NCBI RefSeq assembly: GCF_001665235.1
Contig: NZ_LZSC01000067.1
Span: 25,700 to 89,699 of the forward strand
Direction: 5' to 3'
Origin: Mycobacterium sp. 1100029.7
GTDB taxonomy: Bacteria > Actinomycetota > Actinomycetes > Mycobacteriales > Mycobacteriaceae
Length of the DNA: 64,000 bases
The position numbers and the translations under genes were made by a program. Within the stretch, counting starts at the first letter, position 1; the number at the start of each line of letters is the position of its first letter. Positions 33,634-41,680 of this stretch are shown here, one piece after another. A model generated the notes under the pieces. It saw only the letters and a list, made by a program, of their open reading frames with translations. It did no database searches and was not told where the DNA came from.

Positions 33634-34500
33634 ATGCCAATCGATGTAGACGTCGCGCTGTCCGCCGAGCTGGAGCCGCTCGAATTCTCGTGGTCCAGCA
33701 GCGATATTCAGCTCTATCACCTGGGGCTCGGTGCGGGTAAGGATCCGATGGACCCCCGTGAGCTGCGTTATCTGATCGACGAAACCCCGCAGGTGCTACC
33801 GACATTCGGCAATGTCGCGGCGTCCTTCCACATGACCAAGCCGCCGACGGTGCAGTTCCCCGGCATCGACATCGAGCTGAGCAAAGTGCTGCACGCCAGC
33901 GAGCGCATCGAGGTGCCCGGGCCGCTGCCGCCGTCGGGTTCGGCCACGGCCGTGACGCGATTCACCGACATCTGGGACAAGGGCAAGGCCGCGGTGATCT
34001 GGAGCGAGACGACGGCCACCGCGCCCGACGGCACCGTGCTGTGGACGCAGCGGCGTTCGATCTTCGCCCGCGGTGAGGGCGGATTCGGTGGCGACCGTGG
34101 GCCTTCGGGGGGCGGGTCGGACGGGGCGCCGGACCGCGCTCCTGACCTCGAGCTCGACGTGCCGATTCTGCCGCAGCAGGCGCTGCTGTACCGGTTGTGC
34201 GGCGACCGCAACCCGCTGCATTCCGATCCTGAATTCGCTGCGGCCGCAGGCTTTCCGCAGCCGATTCTGCATGGACTGTGCACCTACGGCATGACCTGCA
34301 AGGCGATCACCGATGCGCTGCTCGACGGGGATGCCGCCGCAGTTTCTGCCTATGGCGCCCGCTTTGCCGGGGTCGCGTTCCCGGGTGAGACGCTGCGCGT
34401 CAACGTCTGGAAAGAAGATGGCCGTTTCGTGGCCGGCGTTGTCGCGCCGTCGCGCGACAACGCGGTCGTGCTGAGTGGCGTCGAGCTGGTGCCCGCCTAG
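33634..34500 (+). CDS. MaoC-like (2-enoyl-CoA) hydratase, Rv3538 family
   Basis: 288 residues with a double hot-dog fold; often annotated hsd4B and also discussed as the steroid enoyl-CoA hydratase ChsH3. The N-terminal hot-dog (about 15-145) lacks catalytic residues. The C-terminal one (about 170-288) has the hydratase-2 motif 'YRLCGDRNPLHSDPEFAAAAGFPQPILHGL' with the catalytic Asp and His. A Gly/Ser/Asp-rich linker ('GGFGGDRGPSGGGSDGAPDRA') joins the halves. Three bases after kstD, under the same KstR site. Confidence 0.9.
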   Translation: MPIDVDVALSAELEPLEFSWSSSDIQLYHLGLGAGKDPMDPRELRYLIDETPQVLPTFGNVAASFHMTKPPTVQFPGIDIELSKVLHASERIEVPGPLPPSGSATAVTRFTDIWDKGKAAVIWSETTATAPDGTVLWTQRRSIFARGEGGFGGDRGPSGGGSDGAPDRAPDLELDVPILPQQALLYRLCGDRNPLHSDPEFAAAAGFPQPILHGLCTYGMTCKAITDALLDGDAAAVSAYGARFAGVAFPGETLRVNVWKEDGRFVAGVVAPSRDNAVVLSGVELVPA

Positions 34501-34580
34501 CCGTTGGCTCGCGTTGCCGTTGGCTCTCCGTTGCGCGAGTGTGCGGTCAGCCGCACACTCGCGTATAGCCGTTGGCTCCG
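34501..34580. repeat. Three direct repeats ahead of the hairpins
   Basis: CCGTTGGCTC occurs at 34501-34510, 34517-34526 and 34569-34578. The second and third copies are each followed by (T)CCGTTGC and then the first arm of a hairpin that begins with a GAG core. This suggests that repeat plus hairpin was duplicated as a unit. Confidence 0.7.
34534..34563. terminator. Perfect 13-bp hairpin after the Rv3538-like gene
   Basis: CGCGAGTGTGCGG (34534-34546) pairs perfectly with CCGCACACTCGCG (34551-34563) around the 4-nt loop TCAG. It lies 33 bp after the stop of the kstD operon and before the convergent DUF559 gene. No T-tract follows. Confidence 0.8.
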
Positions 34581-34585
34581 TTGCC

Positions 34586-34641
34586 CGAGCGTCACGCCAG
34601 CGTGGCGCTCAGCGCTCACTGCCACGCTCGCGTGACGCTCG
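34586..34641. terminator. Long palindrome overlapping the end of the DUF559 gene
   Basis: Left arm 34586-34606 and right arm 34621-34641 form a 21-bp stem with one mismatch and a 14-nt loop. The DUF559 stop codon (34609-34611) lies in the loop, so the right arm encodes the Arg/Ser-rich C-terminus of that protein. Confidence 0.8.
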
Positions 34642-35472
34642 ACGGGCACGGGCCGCGCGCACACGTCGGATGATCTCCGCTGGCCGATCCCCCGCGACCA
34701 CCCGGATCACGATCCAGCCCCTGTGCTGTAACCTCTCCAATCGCCGGATATCCCAACCGAATTGCGAGCGATCGCTGCGGTGGTGATCGCCGTCGTATTC
34801 CACGGCGACTTTCAGGTCTTCCCACCCCATGTCGAGATATGCGATCGCTCGGCCGAACTCGTCGTTCACTGCGATTTGCGTCTGCGGCCGCGGTAATCCA
34901 GCCTCAACGAGAAGTAGTCGCAACCACGTCTCCTTTGGAGACTGCGCCCCGGCGTCGAAGAGAGTAAGCGCGCGCCGAGCCCGCGTGATGCCTCGACGTC
35001 CTGGATATCGCTGGGCCAGTAACTCTACATCGGCTGTCTTGATTTCCGCCGCGCGTGCCAATGAGTCAATGGCAGCGACTGCGCTCGTGGTCGGGTACCA
35101 GCAACCGAGGTCGAACGCCGTCCGGGCGGGCGTGGTTACCGGAACTTCCTCTACGAGCAAGATCTCGTCATCTTCAATCCGGTCGCTGTGAACTTGTAAG
35201 CCTGGCAAAGGGTTTCTGTTGTGATGAATTATTTCCAACGGTCCAGCAGCGTCTATCCAGTCCGCCCCGTGGACCGCGGAGGCGGAGAACCCAGCGATGA
35301 CGCCTCTCCGTCCCGACCACAGCCATCCCGCTCGCGCGCGAACCATCGGGGTTAATTCGGCACCCTCTCGAATGTAGACATCGCGGAACAGTCTGAGGTA
35401 CCTGGTCCGAAGTGCACTCTTGTCAACCTCACCGACCGCGACCGCCTCACTGCCAATGAAAGGTTCTGCCAT
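34609..35472 (-). CDS. DUF559 / AbiEi-like protein with Vsr-type endonuclease domain
   Basis: 287 residues. The N-terminal part (about 15-190; 'GWLWSGRRGVIAGFSASAVHGADWID', 'VEEVPVTTPARTAFDLGCW') resembles AbiEi-type antitoxin/transcription factor proteins. The C-terminal part ('YLDMGWEDLKVAVEYDGDHHRSDRSQFGWDIRRLERLQHRGWIVIRV') is a DUF559 restriction-like fold: Asp, the E-Y-D-G-x-H-H core and later Arg match Vsr/very-short-patch-type nucleases. Such orphan genes are numerous in mycobacteria and their role is unknown. It has no tie to sterols and stands between large palindromes, so it looks like an insertion into the cluster. Confidence 0.8.
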   Translation of the reverse strand: MAEPFIGSEAVAVGEVDKSALRTRYLRLFRDVYIREGAELTPMVRARAGWLWSGRRGVIAGFSASAVHGADWIDAAGPLEIIHHNRNPLPGLQVHSDRIEDDEILLVEEVPVTTPARTAFDLGCWYPTTSAVAAIDSLARAAEIKTADVELLAQRYPGRRGITRARRALTLFDAGAQSPKETWLRLLLVEAGLPRPQTQIAVNDEFGRAIAYLDMGWEDLKVAVEYDGDHHRSDRSQFGWDIRRLERLQHRGWIVIRVVAGDRPAEIIRRVRAARARRASRERGSER

Positions 35473-35530
35473 GACGGCAGAGTCCCACGAGTTGCTCAGA
35501 CCGTCACGTCATCACAAGGCAATCATCCAC

Positions 35531-35582
35531 AGCGTCACTCCAGCGTGCCGCTCGGCGCCCACCGCCACGCTGGCGTGACACT
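35531..35582. terminator. Imperfect hairpin downstream of ltp2
   Basis: Left arm 35531-35550 and right arm 35563-35582 pair over 20 positions with three mismatches. It is 20 bp after the ltp2 stop (minus strand) and 58 bp upstream of the DUF559 ATG. The right arm shares the sequence CGTGACGCTGG-like core with the palindrome at 34586, so they are related copies. Confidence 0.65.
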
Positions 35583-35601
35583 CGGCCAAAGAAGCGAGGG
35601 A

Positions 35602-36771
35602 TTAGCCGAGGATGAGGCCCGACGTCGGGACGCCGGTTCCGGCGGTGACGAGTACGTGCTCGACGTCGGGCACGGGGTTGACCGAGGTACCCCGCAGCTG
35701 GCGTACACCCTCCGCGATGCCGTTCATGCCGTGGATGTAGGCCTCGCCGAGTTGCCCGCCGTGGGTGTTGATCGGCAGCCGTCCGCCGACCTCGACCGCG
35801 CCGCCGGCAATGAAGTCTTTGGCCTCGCCGCGACCGCAGAACCCCAACTCCTCCAACTGAATCAGCGTGAACGGGGTGAAGTGGTCGTAGATGACGGCGG
35901 TCTGGATATCGGTCGGCTTCAAACCGGATTGCTGCCAGAGCTGCTTGCCCACCACACCCATCTCGGGCAGGCCGAGTTCGTCGCGGTAGTAGCTCACCAT
36001 CGTGTACTGATCGGGGCTGGCGCCCTGGGCCGCCGCCTCGATGACGGCGGGCCGCTGCTTGAGGTCTCGCGCCCGCTCCACCGAGGTCACCACGAGGGCC
36101 ACCGCGCCGTCGGTCTCCTGGCAGCAGTCCAGCAACCGCAGCGGCTCGGCGATCCACCGCGAATTCTGGTGGTCCTCAATGGTTATCGGCTTCTCGTAGA
36201 AGTACGCCTTGGGGTTCTTGGCCGCATGTTTGCGGTCGGCCACCGAGATGGCGCCGAAGTCGCGGCTGCTGGCGCCCGACCAGTGCATGTACCGCTGCGC
36301 GATCATGGCCACCTGCGCCGCCGGTGTGGAAAGCCCGTGCGGATACGAGAAGGAGTTGTCGGCCGTCGTCGAATCAGCCTGCACGCCAGCGCTTCCCACC
36401 AGCCGCGTCTGCACCTGACCGAAACGCTGACCGGACCGCTCGTTGAACGCGCGGTAGGCCACCACAACGTCCGCCAGTCCGGTCGCGACGGCCGCCGCGG
36501 CGTGTGCGACGGTCCCGCACGCGGCACCGCCGCCGTACCCCGTCTGCGCGAAGAACCTCAGGTCGCCGATGCCGGTCGCCCGCGCCACCGCGGTCTCGTT
36601 GTTGCTGTCCATCGTGAACGTGGTGAGGCCGTCGACGTCCGACGGCGAAAGGCCCGCGTCCTCGAGCGCATCCAGGACCGCCTCGGCCGCCAGGCGCAGC
36701 TCGCTTCGGCCGGAATTCTTCGAGAAGTCGGTGGCACCGATGCCGACGATGGCGGCCTTACCCGACAACAT
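35602..36771 (-). CDS. ltp2: Retro-aldolase Ltp2 of side-chain degradation
   Basis: 389-residue thiolase-fold aldolase that removes the last three-carbon unit of the side chain (17-hydroxy-pregnenone-carboxyl-CoA to androstenedione plus propionyl-CoA) in complex with ChsH1-ChsH2. It lacks the thiolase Cys at the nucleophile position. The Tyr residues proposed for catalysis in this family correspond to 'TAVIYDHFTPFT' and 'GEAYIHGMNG'. 'LPINTHGGQLGEA' is the C-terminal signature. The ATG overlaps the chsH1 stop (TAATG). Last gene of the cyp125 operon. Confidence 0.96.
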   Translation of the reverse strand: MLSGKAAIVGIGATDFSKNSGRSELRLAAEAVLDALEDAGLSPSDVDGLTTFTMDSNNETAVARATGIGDLRFFAQTGYGGGAACGTVAHAAAAVATGLADVVVAYRAFNERSGQRFGQVQTRLVGSAGVQADSTTADNSFSYPHGLSTPAAQVAMIAQRYMHWSGASSRDFGAISVADRKHAAKNPKAYFYEKPITIEDHQNSRWIAEPLRLLDCCQETDGAVALVVTSVERARDLKQRPAVIEAAAQGASPDQYTMVSYYRDELGLPEMGVVGKQLWQQSGLKPTDIQTAVIYDHFTPFTLIQLEELGFCGRGEAKDFIAGGAVEVGGRLPINTHGGQLGEAYIHGMNGIAEGVRQLRGTSVNPVPDVEHVLVTAGTGVPTSGLILG

Positions 36772-37172
36772 TAAGCATCCCCAATCGTGAGCGTGGCGGT
36801 CGCGATGACGTGGTCGCCAAGGCTGTTGCGGCCGAACACCTTCACCGTGATCAACCCGTCCTCCACCGCGGTCACCTCACCGGAGAAGGTGATGGTGTCG
36901 TAGGCGTACCACGGCACGCCCAGCCGCAATCCGATCGACTTGATCAACGCCGTCGGCCCGGCCCAGTCCGTCAGGAAGCGCTGCACCAGCCCGGTGTCGG
37001 TGAGGATGTTGACGAAGATGTCCTTGGAACCCTTGGCCTGTGCCAGATCCCGGTCGTGGTGCACGTCCTGAAAGTCACGGGTGGCAATGGCCGTCGAGAT
37101 GATGAATGTGGGCGTGCCTTCGATCTTGAGCTCGGGCAGCTTCGTACCCACTTCGATGGCGGGTGCGCTCAT
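36771..37172 (-). CDS. chsH1: ChsH1, MaoC-like hydratase subunit
   Basis: 133-residue single hot-dog protein, Rv3541c family. It combines with the N-terminal half of ChsH2 to hydrate the C3 side-chain enoyl-CoA (made by FadE28/FadE29). The hydratase-2 signature 'ATRDFQDVHHDRDLAQAKGSKDIFVN' holds the catalytic Asp and His; 'FSGEVTAVEDGLITVKVFG' is the following strand. ATG at 37172 overlaps the chsH2 stop (ATGA) and its own stop overlaps ltp2. Upstream open frame is inside chsH2 and not used. Confidence 0.95.
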   Translation of the reverse strand: MSAPAIEVGTKLPELKIEGTPTFIISTAIATRDFQDVHHDRDLAQAKGSKDIFVNILTDTGLVQRFLTDWAGPTALIKSIGLRLGVPWYAYDTITFSGEVTAVEDGLITVKVFGRNSLGDHVIATATLTIGDA

Positions 37173-38134
37173 GCTTGCGGCTCCCATGCGTACAGGGTCC
37201 ATTCGGGGCCGGACTCGCCGGCGGGAAAGTCGATATAGGTTGCGCGAACCGGCATTCCGATCTTCACCGCGGCGGGATCCACCCCGCGCAGCTCGCCCAG
37301 CATCCGGACGCCTTCCTCGAGTTCCACCAGGGCGATGACGAAGGGCAGGGTACGCCCGGGGACCTTGGGCGCATGGTGCACGACGAAGCTGTACACCGTG
37401 CCCGCGCCGCCGGCCACCACATAGTCGATCGGCTGCTCTTTGTCCTGCCACACCGCCGGCACCGGCGGGTGCTGCAGGCTGCCGTCGGGCCGCCGTTGGA
37501 TGCGCAGCTCGTGCGCCTTGACGCCTTCCCAGAAGAACGCGGTGTCCCGCGAAACCGCCGGACGCATCAAGGCGTCGGCGTCCAGATCCTGAGGAGTCGA
37601 CGACGGCGTCGCCTCGGATGCCTCGCGAGGCTTGAATTTGAGGATGCGCCAAGCCATCTCGGCGACATCCTCGTCACCGACACGCCAGGTGATGTGCTGG
37701 TTGATGAACCAGCCCTCGCCGAGAGCGGTCTGCTTAGGTCCGACCACGTCACGCATCTCGGAGTGCACGGTCACCCGCTCACCGGGACGCAGGTACCGGT
37801 GGTAGGTCTGCTCGCAGTTGGTGGCGACCACGCCGACATAGCCCGCGCCGTCGAACAATTCCATGATCGGCCCCATGGGATCGTCCGTCGGACGCTCGCC
37901 ACCCAGGCCGAACATCGTCCACACCTGGATCATCGCCGGCGGCGCGACCAGCCCGGGATGGCCGGCGGCCTTGGCCGCTGCCTCGTCGACATAAATCGGG
38001 TTGCGATCGCCGAGCGCCTCGACCCAGTTGTTGATGATCGGCTGGTTCACCGGATCCCGGCCCGTGCGGGGCGCGGCTACGACGGTGGACGTGATCTCGG
38101 CGACGGCTTTCTTGATGTCGTCCGTGTCGGTCAT
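37169..38134 (-). CDS. chsH2: ChsH2, hydratase plus DUF35 scaffold subunit
   Basis: 321-residue two-domain protein. Residues about 1-175 are a hot-dog hydratase-like module ('NWVEALGDRNPIYVDEAAAKAAGHPGLVAPP'), the partner of ChsH1. Residues about 195-321 are a DUF35 OB-fold ('AVWQDKEQPIDYVVAGGAGTVYSFVVHHAP...VPFVIALVELEEG') that binds and enables Ltp2. This joins hydration and retro-aldol cleavage in one complex. ATG at 38134 overlaps the fadE29 stop by ATGA. Confidence 0.95.
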   Translation of the reverse strand: MTDTDDIKKAVAEITSTVVAAPRTGRDPVNQPIINNWVEALGDRNPIYVDEAAAKAAGHPGLVAPPAMIQVWTMFGLGGERPTDDPMGPIMELFDGAGYVGVVATNCEQTYHRYLRPGERVTVHSEMRDVVGPKQTALGEGWFINQHITWRVGDEDVAEMAWRILKFKPREASEATPSSTPQDLDADALMRPAVSRDTAFFWEGVKAHELRIQRRPDGSLQHPPVPAVWQDKEQPIDYVVAGGAGTVYSFVVHHAPKVPGRTLPFVIALVELEEGVRMLGELRGVDPAAVKIGMPVRATYIDFPAGESGPEWTLYAWEPQA

Positions 38135-39294
38135 CGAGGCACCCTCGGCACTTTGAGGCCTGCCGCAGCGATCATTTCGCGCATCACTTCGTTCACGCCT
38201 CCACCGAAGGTGATTACCAGATTGCGTTTGGTCTGCGAGTCCAGCCAGTCGAGTAGCTCGGCGGTGTCCGGCTCGGCCGGGTTGCCGTACTTGCCGACGA
38301 TCTCTTCGGCCAACCGGCCGATGTATTGAATCTTCTCGGTGCCAAAGACTTTCGTGGACGCGGCATCGGCCACATTGATCTCTTCGCCGGCGGCGGCGAC
38401 CTGCCAGTTGAGCAGTTCGTTGATCCGCCACAGCGAGTAGATTTCACCGAGCGCCCGCTTGACGTCCTGGTGGTCGATCGGCGTGACACCGTCGCCCCCG
38501 GGCTTGGAGGCCCAGGCGTGCAACCGGTCGTAGATGCCGGCGGTACGGCCGGCCGGGCCGAGCATGACACGCTCGTTGTTGAGCTGGGTGGTGATCAGCC
38601 GCCATCCGCCGTTCTCCTCGCCGACCAGCATGTCGGCAGGCACCCGCACGTCGTTGTAGTAGGTGGCGTTGGTGTGGTGGGCGCCGTCGGACAGAATGAT
38701 CGGGGTCCAGGAGTAGCCGGGATCTTTGGTGTCGACGATCAGGATCGAAATACCCTTGTGCTTAACGGCTTCCGGGTCAGTGCGGCAGGCCAGCCAGATG
38801 TAGTCGGCATCGTGGGCGCCGGTGGTGAAGACCTTCTGGCCGTTGACGATGTACTCGTCGCCCTGGCGCACGGCGGTGGTCCGCAGCGACGCAAGGTCGG
38901 TGCCCGCCTCCGGCTCGGTGTAGCCGATCGCGAAGTGCACCTCACCGGCGAGGATCGCCGGCAGGAACTTCTTCTTCTGCTCGTCGCTGCCAAATTGCTG
39001 CAGAACCGGACCGACCGTCTGCAAGGTCACCGCCGGCAGCGGCACGTCGGCCCGATGCGCCTCGTTGACGAAAATCGACTGCTCGATAGGGCCGAAGCCC
39101 AAGCCGCCGAACTCTTTCGGCCAACCGACGCCGAGCTTGCCGTCCTGACCCATCCTGCGGATCACCGCACGGTAGGCCTCGTTGTGGCGATCGGATTCCA
39201 TCGCCTTCGCCTCATCGGACGAAATCAGGTTCGAGAAATATTCGCGTAGCTCCGCTTGCAGCTGTCGCTGCTCTGGAGTCAGGTCTATGAACAT
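38131..39294 (-). CDS. fadE29: Acyl-CoA dehydrogenase FadE29 (ChsE2)
   Basis: 387 residues, catalytic-type subunit of the alpha2beta2 ChsE1-ChsE2 enzyme that desaturates the propionyl-CoA side chain. Full ACAD pattern: 'FAIGYTEPEAGTDLASLRTTA', 'VNGQKVFTTGAHDADYIWLA', 'LVGEENGGWRLITTQLNNERVML' and the C-terminal 'FGGGVNEVMREMIAAAG'. Its ATG lies within the last 10 bases of fadE28, and its stop overlaps chsH2. Confidence 0.96.
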   Translation of the reverse strand: MFIDLTPEQRQLQAELREYFSNLISSDEAKAMESDRHNEAYRAVIRRMGQDGKLGVGWPKEFGGLGFGPIEQSIFVNEAHRADVPLPAVTLQTVGPVLQQFGSDEQKKKFLPAILAGEVHFAIGYTEPEAGTDLASLRTTAVRQGDEYIVNGQKVFTTGAHDADYIWLACRTDPEAVKHKGISILIVDTKDPGYSWTPIILSDGAHHTNATYYNDVRVPADMLVGEENGGWRLITTQLNNERVMLGPAGRTAGIYDRLHAWASKPGGDGVTPIDHQDVKRALGEIYSLWRINELLNWQVAAAGEEINVADAASTKVFGTEKIQYIGRLAEEIVGKYGNPAEPDTAELLDWLDSQTKRNLVITFGGGVNEVMREMIAAAGLKVPRVPR

Positions 39295-40298
39295 TGCGCT
39301 CCCACCAGGTCGAGACGATGCGAAGGCCCGCCCAGCAACCGGGACAGGTCCTTGATCGTGGAGTAGTACCGGTGCATCGGATAAGTGATGTCCATGCCCA
39401 TGCCGCCGTGCAGGTGATGGCAGATCTGCATTACCGGCGGGGCCTGCGAGGTGATCCAGTACCCGAGCACGTCTAAGTCATCATCAGCGTGCCGGCCTTC
39501 GGACAGCCGCCACACCACCGACTTCGCGGCCAAATCGATGGTGCGCGAAGCGATGTAGACCTCGGCGAGCTGCGCGGCCACGGTCTGGAACGTCGACAGC
39601 GGCTTGCCGAACTGTTTACGCCCGGCCACGTAGTCCGCGGTCAGTCGCAGCGCCCCGGCTACCAGCCCGTCGGTGAAGGCACCGACCGCGGCCAGTGCCA
39701 GCTCGTTGACGCGACGCGCGGTGGCGCCGTCCAGCACATTGGTGTCGGGAACCGCGACGGCGGCAAACGTCACCGTGTACTCGTCGGAGCCATTCGACGT
39801 CGGCGTGCGAACCACTTCCACACCGTCGGTCTTCGGCGACACCACGACGACTGCGTTATCCGCGGTCACGATGATCCAGTCCGCCTGTTCGGCATACGCC
39901 ACACCGACTTTGGTGCCGGACAACCGTCCGTCGGCGAAGGTGGTGGCGGGCCGGTCCGGCAGCGCCGTCCCGGGCTCGTTGAGTGCCGCGGTCAGCACGC
40001 CGCCCTTGGGCACCCCGGCCAAGAAACGGTCCTGCTGCTCCTCGGACGCCAGGTCCAGCAGCGGCAGCACGCCGAAGCCCAGCGTTGCCAGCACGGGCGT
40101 GATCGCACCGTGGCGCCCCACCTCGGTCAGTACCGTCGCGACCTCGGGTAGGCCGACGCCGTCGCCGCCGAGGCGTTCGGGCACGGCAAGTGCCGTCACA
40201 CCCCCGCCGACCAAAGCGTCCCAGCCCAAATCCCTTTCGAGTACCGACGTGGCCACATCGGCGACAGCGTGTTGTGTCGCAGTGAGATCGAAGTCCAT
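39285..40298 (-). CDS. fadE28: Acyl-CoA dehydrogenase FadE28 (ChsE1)
   Basis: 337-residue degenerate ACAD subunit that pairs with FadE29 and provides part of the FAD site. 'YVAGRKQFGKPLSTFQTVAAQLAEVYIASR' and 'CHHLHGGMGMDITYPMHRYYS' are conserved. ATG at 40298 overlaps the cyp125 stop (ATGA); 10-bp overlap with fadE29 downstream. Confidence 0.95.
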   Translation of the reverse strand: MDFDLTATQHAVADVATSVLERDLGWDALVGGGVTALAVPERLGGDGVGLPEVATVLTEVGRHGAITPVLATLGFGVLPLLDLASEEQQDRFLAGVPKGGVLTAALNEPGTALPDRPATTFADGRLSGTKVGVAYAEQADWIIVTADNAVVVVSPKTDGVEVVRTPTSNGSDEYTVTFAAVAVPDTNVLDGATARRVNELALAAVGAFTDGLVAGALRLTADYVAGRKQFGKPLSTFQTVAAQLAEVYIASRTIDLAAKSVVWRLSEGRHADDDLDVLGYWITSQAPPVMQICHHLHGGMGMDITYPMHRYYSTIKDLSRLLGGPSHRLDLVGAQCS

Positions 40299-41548
40299 CA
40301 GGACGTCACCGCGCTCTTTCCCGTGTAGTCGACCTGCCAGTGCTTGATGCCGTTGAGCCACCCGGACCGCAGCCGCTCGGGCTCACCGACGGACTTGATG
40401 TCGGGCATGTGATCGGCGACCGCGTTGAAGATCAGGTTGATGGTCATGCGGGCCAGATTCGCACCGATGCAATAGTGCGCACCGGTTCCGCCGAAGCCGA
40501 CGTGCGGGTTCGGGTCGCGCAGGATGTTGAAGCTGTGCGGGTTCTCGAAGACCTCTTCGTCGAAGTTGGCCGACCGGTAGGACATCACCGCCCGCTGCCC
40601 CTTCTTGATCAGGACGCCGCCCAACTCGATGTCTTCGTTGGCGGTGCGCTGGAACGCCGATACCGGCGTGGCCCAACGGATGATCTCGTCGGCCGTGGTG
40701 ACCGGGCGCTCCTTCTTGAAGAGCTCCCACTGATCGGGGTTGTTGGCGAACGCGATCATGCCGTGGGTGATTGAGTTGCGGGTGGTCTCGTTACCGGCCA
40801 CCGCGAGCATTACCACGAAGAAGCCGAACTCGTCGTCGGAGAGCTTCTCGCCGTCGATGTCGGCCTGGATCAGCGTGGTGACGATGTCGTCGGTGGGGTT
40901 CTCGTTGCGCTCCGCGGCCATCGCCATCGCGTACATGATCAATTCCATCGACGACTGCGCCGGGTCGACTGTGGCGTACTCGGGGTCGGTGCCACCGGTC
41001 ATCTCGTTGGACCAGCGGAAGAGCTTGTCGCGATCCTCCTGCGGAACACCGAGCAGGCCGGCGATGGCCTGCAGCGGCAGCTCACACGAGACCTGTTCGA
41101 CGAAGTCGCCGCTACCCTCCGAGGCGGCGGCCTTGGCGATGTTCTCGGCGCGCTGGGCCAGCTCGGCCTCCAGCCGGCCGATGGCCCGTGGCGTGAACCC
41201 GCGGGAGATGATCTTGCGCAGTCGGGTGTGGTGCGGTGCGTCCATGTTCAGCATGACGCTGCGCTGCAGTTCGACCTGCTCACGCTTCATCTCCGGCGGC
41301 CAGGTCGGGATGGCGCCGTTCTGCCAGCTCGAGAAGACATCGCTGCGGCGCGACACCTCCTTGACGTCGGCGTGCTTGGTGACGAGCCAGTAGCCGTGAT
41401 CTTCGAAGCCACCCGTGCCGCCGGGGATGTCGACCCAGTGGACCGGCTCCGCCTTGCGTAGCTCGGCAAGCTCCGCAACGGGCAGTCCGGCGAGGTTGAC
41501 GTCGGGGTCGAGAAAGTCGAAGTCTGCGGGAATGTTGGGGGGTGCCAT
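40298..41548 (-). CDS. cyp125: Cytochrome P450 CYP125, steroid C26 monooxygenase
   Basis: 416-residue P450, main enzyme for oxidising the terminal side-chain carbon of cholest-4-en-3-one to the acid. I-helix 'AGNETTR' (251-257), ExxR at 288-291 ('EIIR'), haem loop 'FGGTGAHYCIGANLAR' with Cys360. 'NMDAPHHTRLRKIISRGFTPRAIGRL' is nearly invariant in CYP125. It is about 17 residues shorter at the N-terminus than the M. tuberculosis protein. ATG at 41548 behind AAAAGGAGC. First gene of a six-gene operon whose junctions all overlap. Confidence 0.97.
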   Translation of the reverse strand: MAPPNIPADFDFLDPDVNLAGLPVAELAELRKAEPVHWVDIPGGTGGFEDHGYWLVTKHADVKEVSRRSDVFSSWQNGAIPTWPPEMKREQVELQRSVMLNMDAPHHTRLRKIISRGFTPRAIGRLEAELAQRAENIAKAAASEGSGDFVEQVSCELPLQAIAGLLGVPQEDRDKLFRWSNEMTGGTDPEYATVDPAQSSMELIMYAMAMAAERNENPTDDIVTTLIQADIDGEKLSDDEFGFFVVMLAVAGNETTRNSITHGMIAFANNPDQWELFKKERPVTTADEIIRWATPVSAFQRTANEDIELGGVLIKKGQRAVMSYRSANFDEEVFENPHSFNILRDPNPHVGFGGTGAHYCIGANLARMTINLIFNAVADHMPDIKSVGEPERLRSGWLNGIKHWQVDYTGKSAVTS

Positions 41549-41577
41549 GTAAGGTGCGCTCCTTTTACAACACTAAT

Positions 41578-41591
41578 TGCAACGTGTTCTA
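41578..41591. promoter_or_regulatory. KstR operator proximal to cyp125
   Basis: TGCAACGTGTTCTA, exact match to TnnAACnnGTTnnA. On the minus strand TAGAAC is a possible -10, 30 bp upstream of the cyp125 ATG. Confidence 0.9.
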
Positions 41592-41656
41592 GTGCCAGTA
41601 AAACACGGCTCCTGCGCAGATAAAAGGCAGGTCATCATCCTCGCTTGTCAGAGTAA

Positions 41657-41670
41657 TGAAACGTGTTCTA
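41657..41670. promoter_or_regulatory. KstR operator proximal to fadA5
   Basis: TGAAACGTGTTCTA, exact match, 10 bp upstream of the fadA5 ATG. Together with 41578-41591 it makes a two-operator divergent promoter with 79 bp between the box starts. Confidence 0.9.
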
Positions 41671-41680
41671 GCCTGACGGA

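Noticed and set aside
34501..35600. DUF559 locus as a complete toxin-antitoxin or restriction system
   Set aside because: Only one gene is present, with no toxin, methylase or partner; an AbiEi-like domain alone is not enough.
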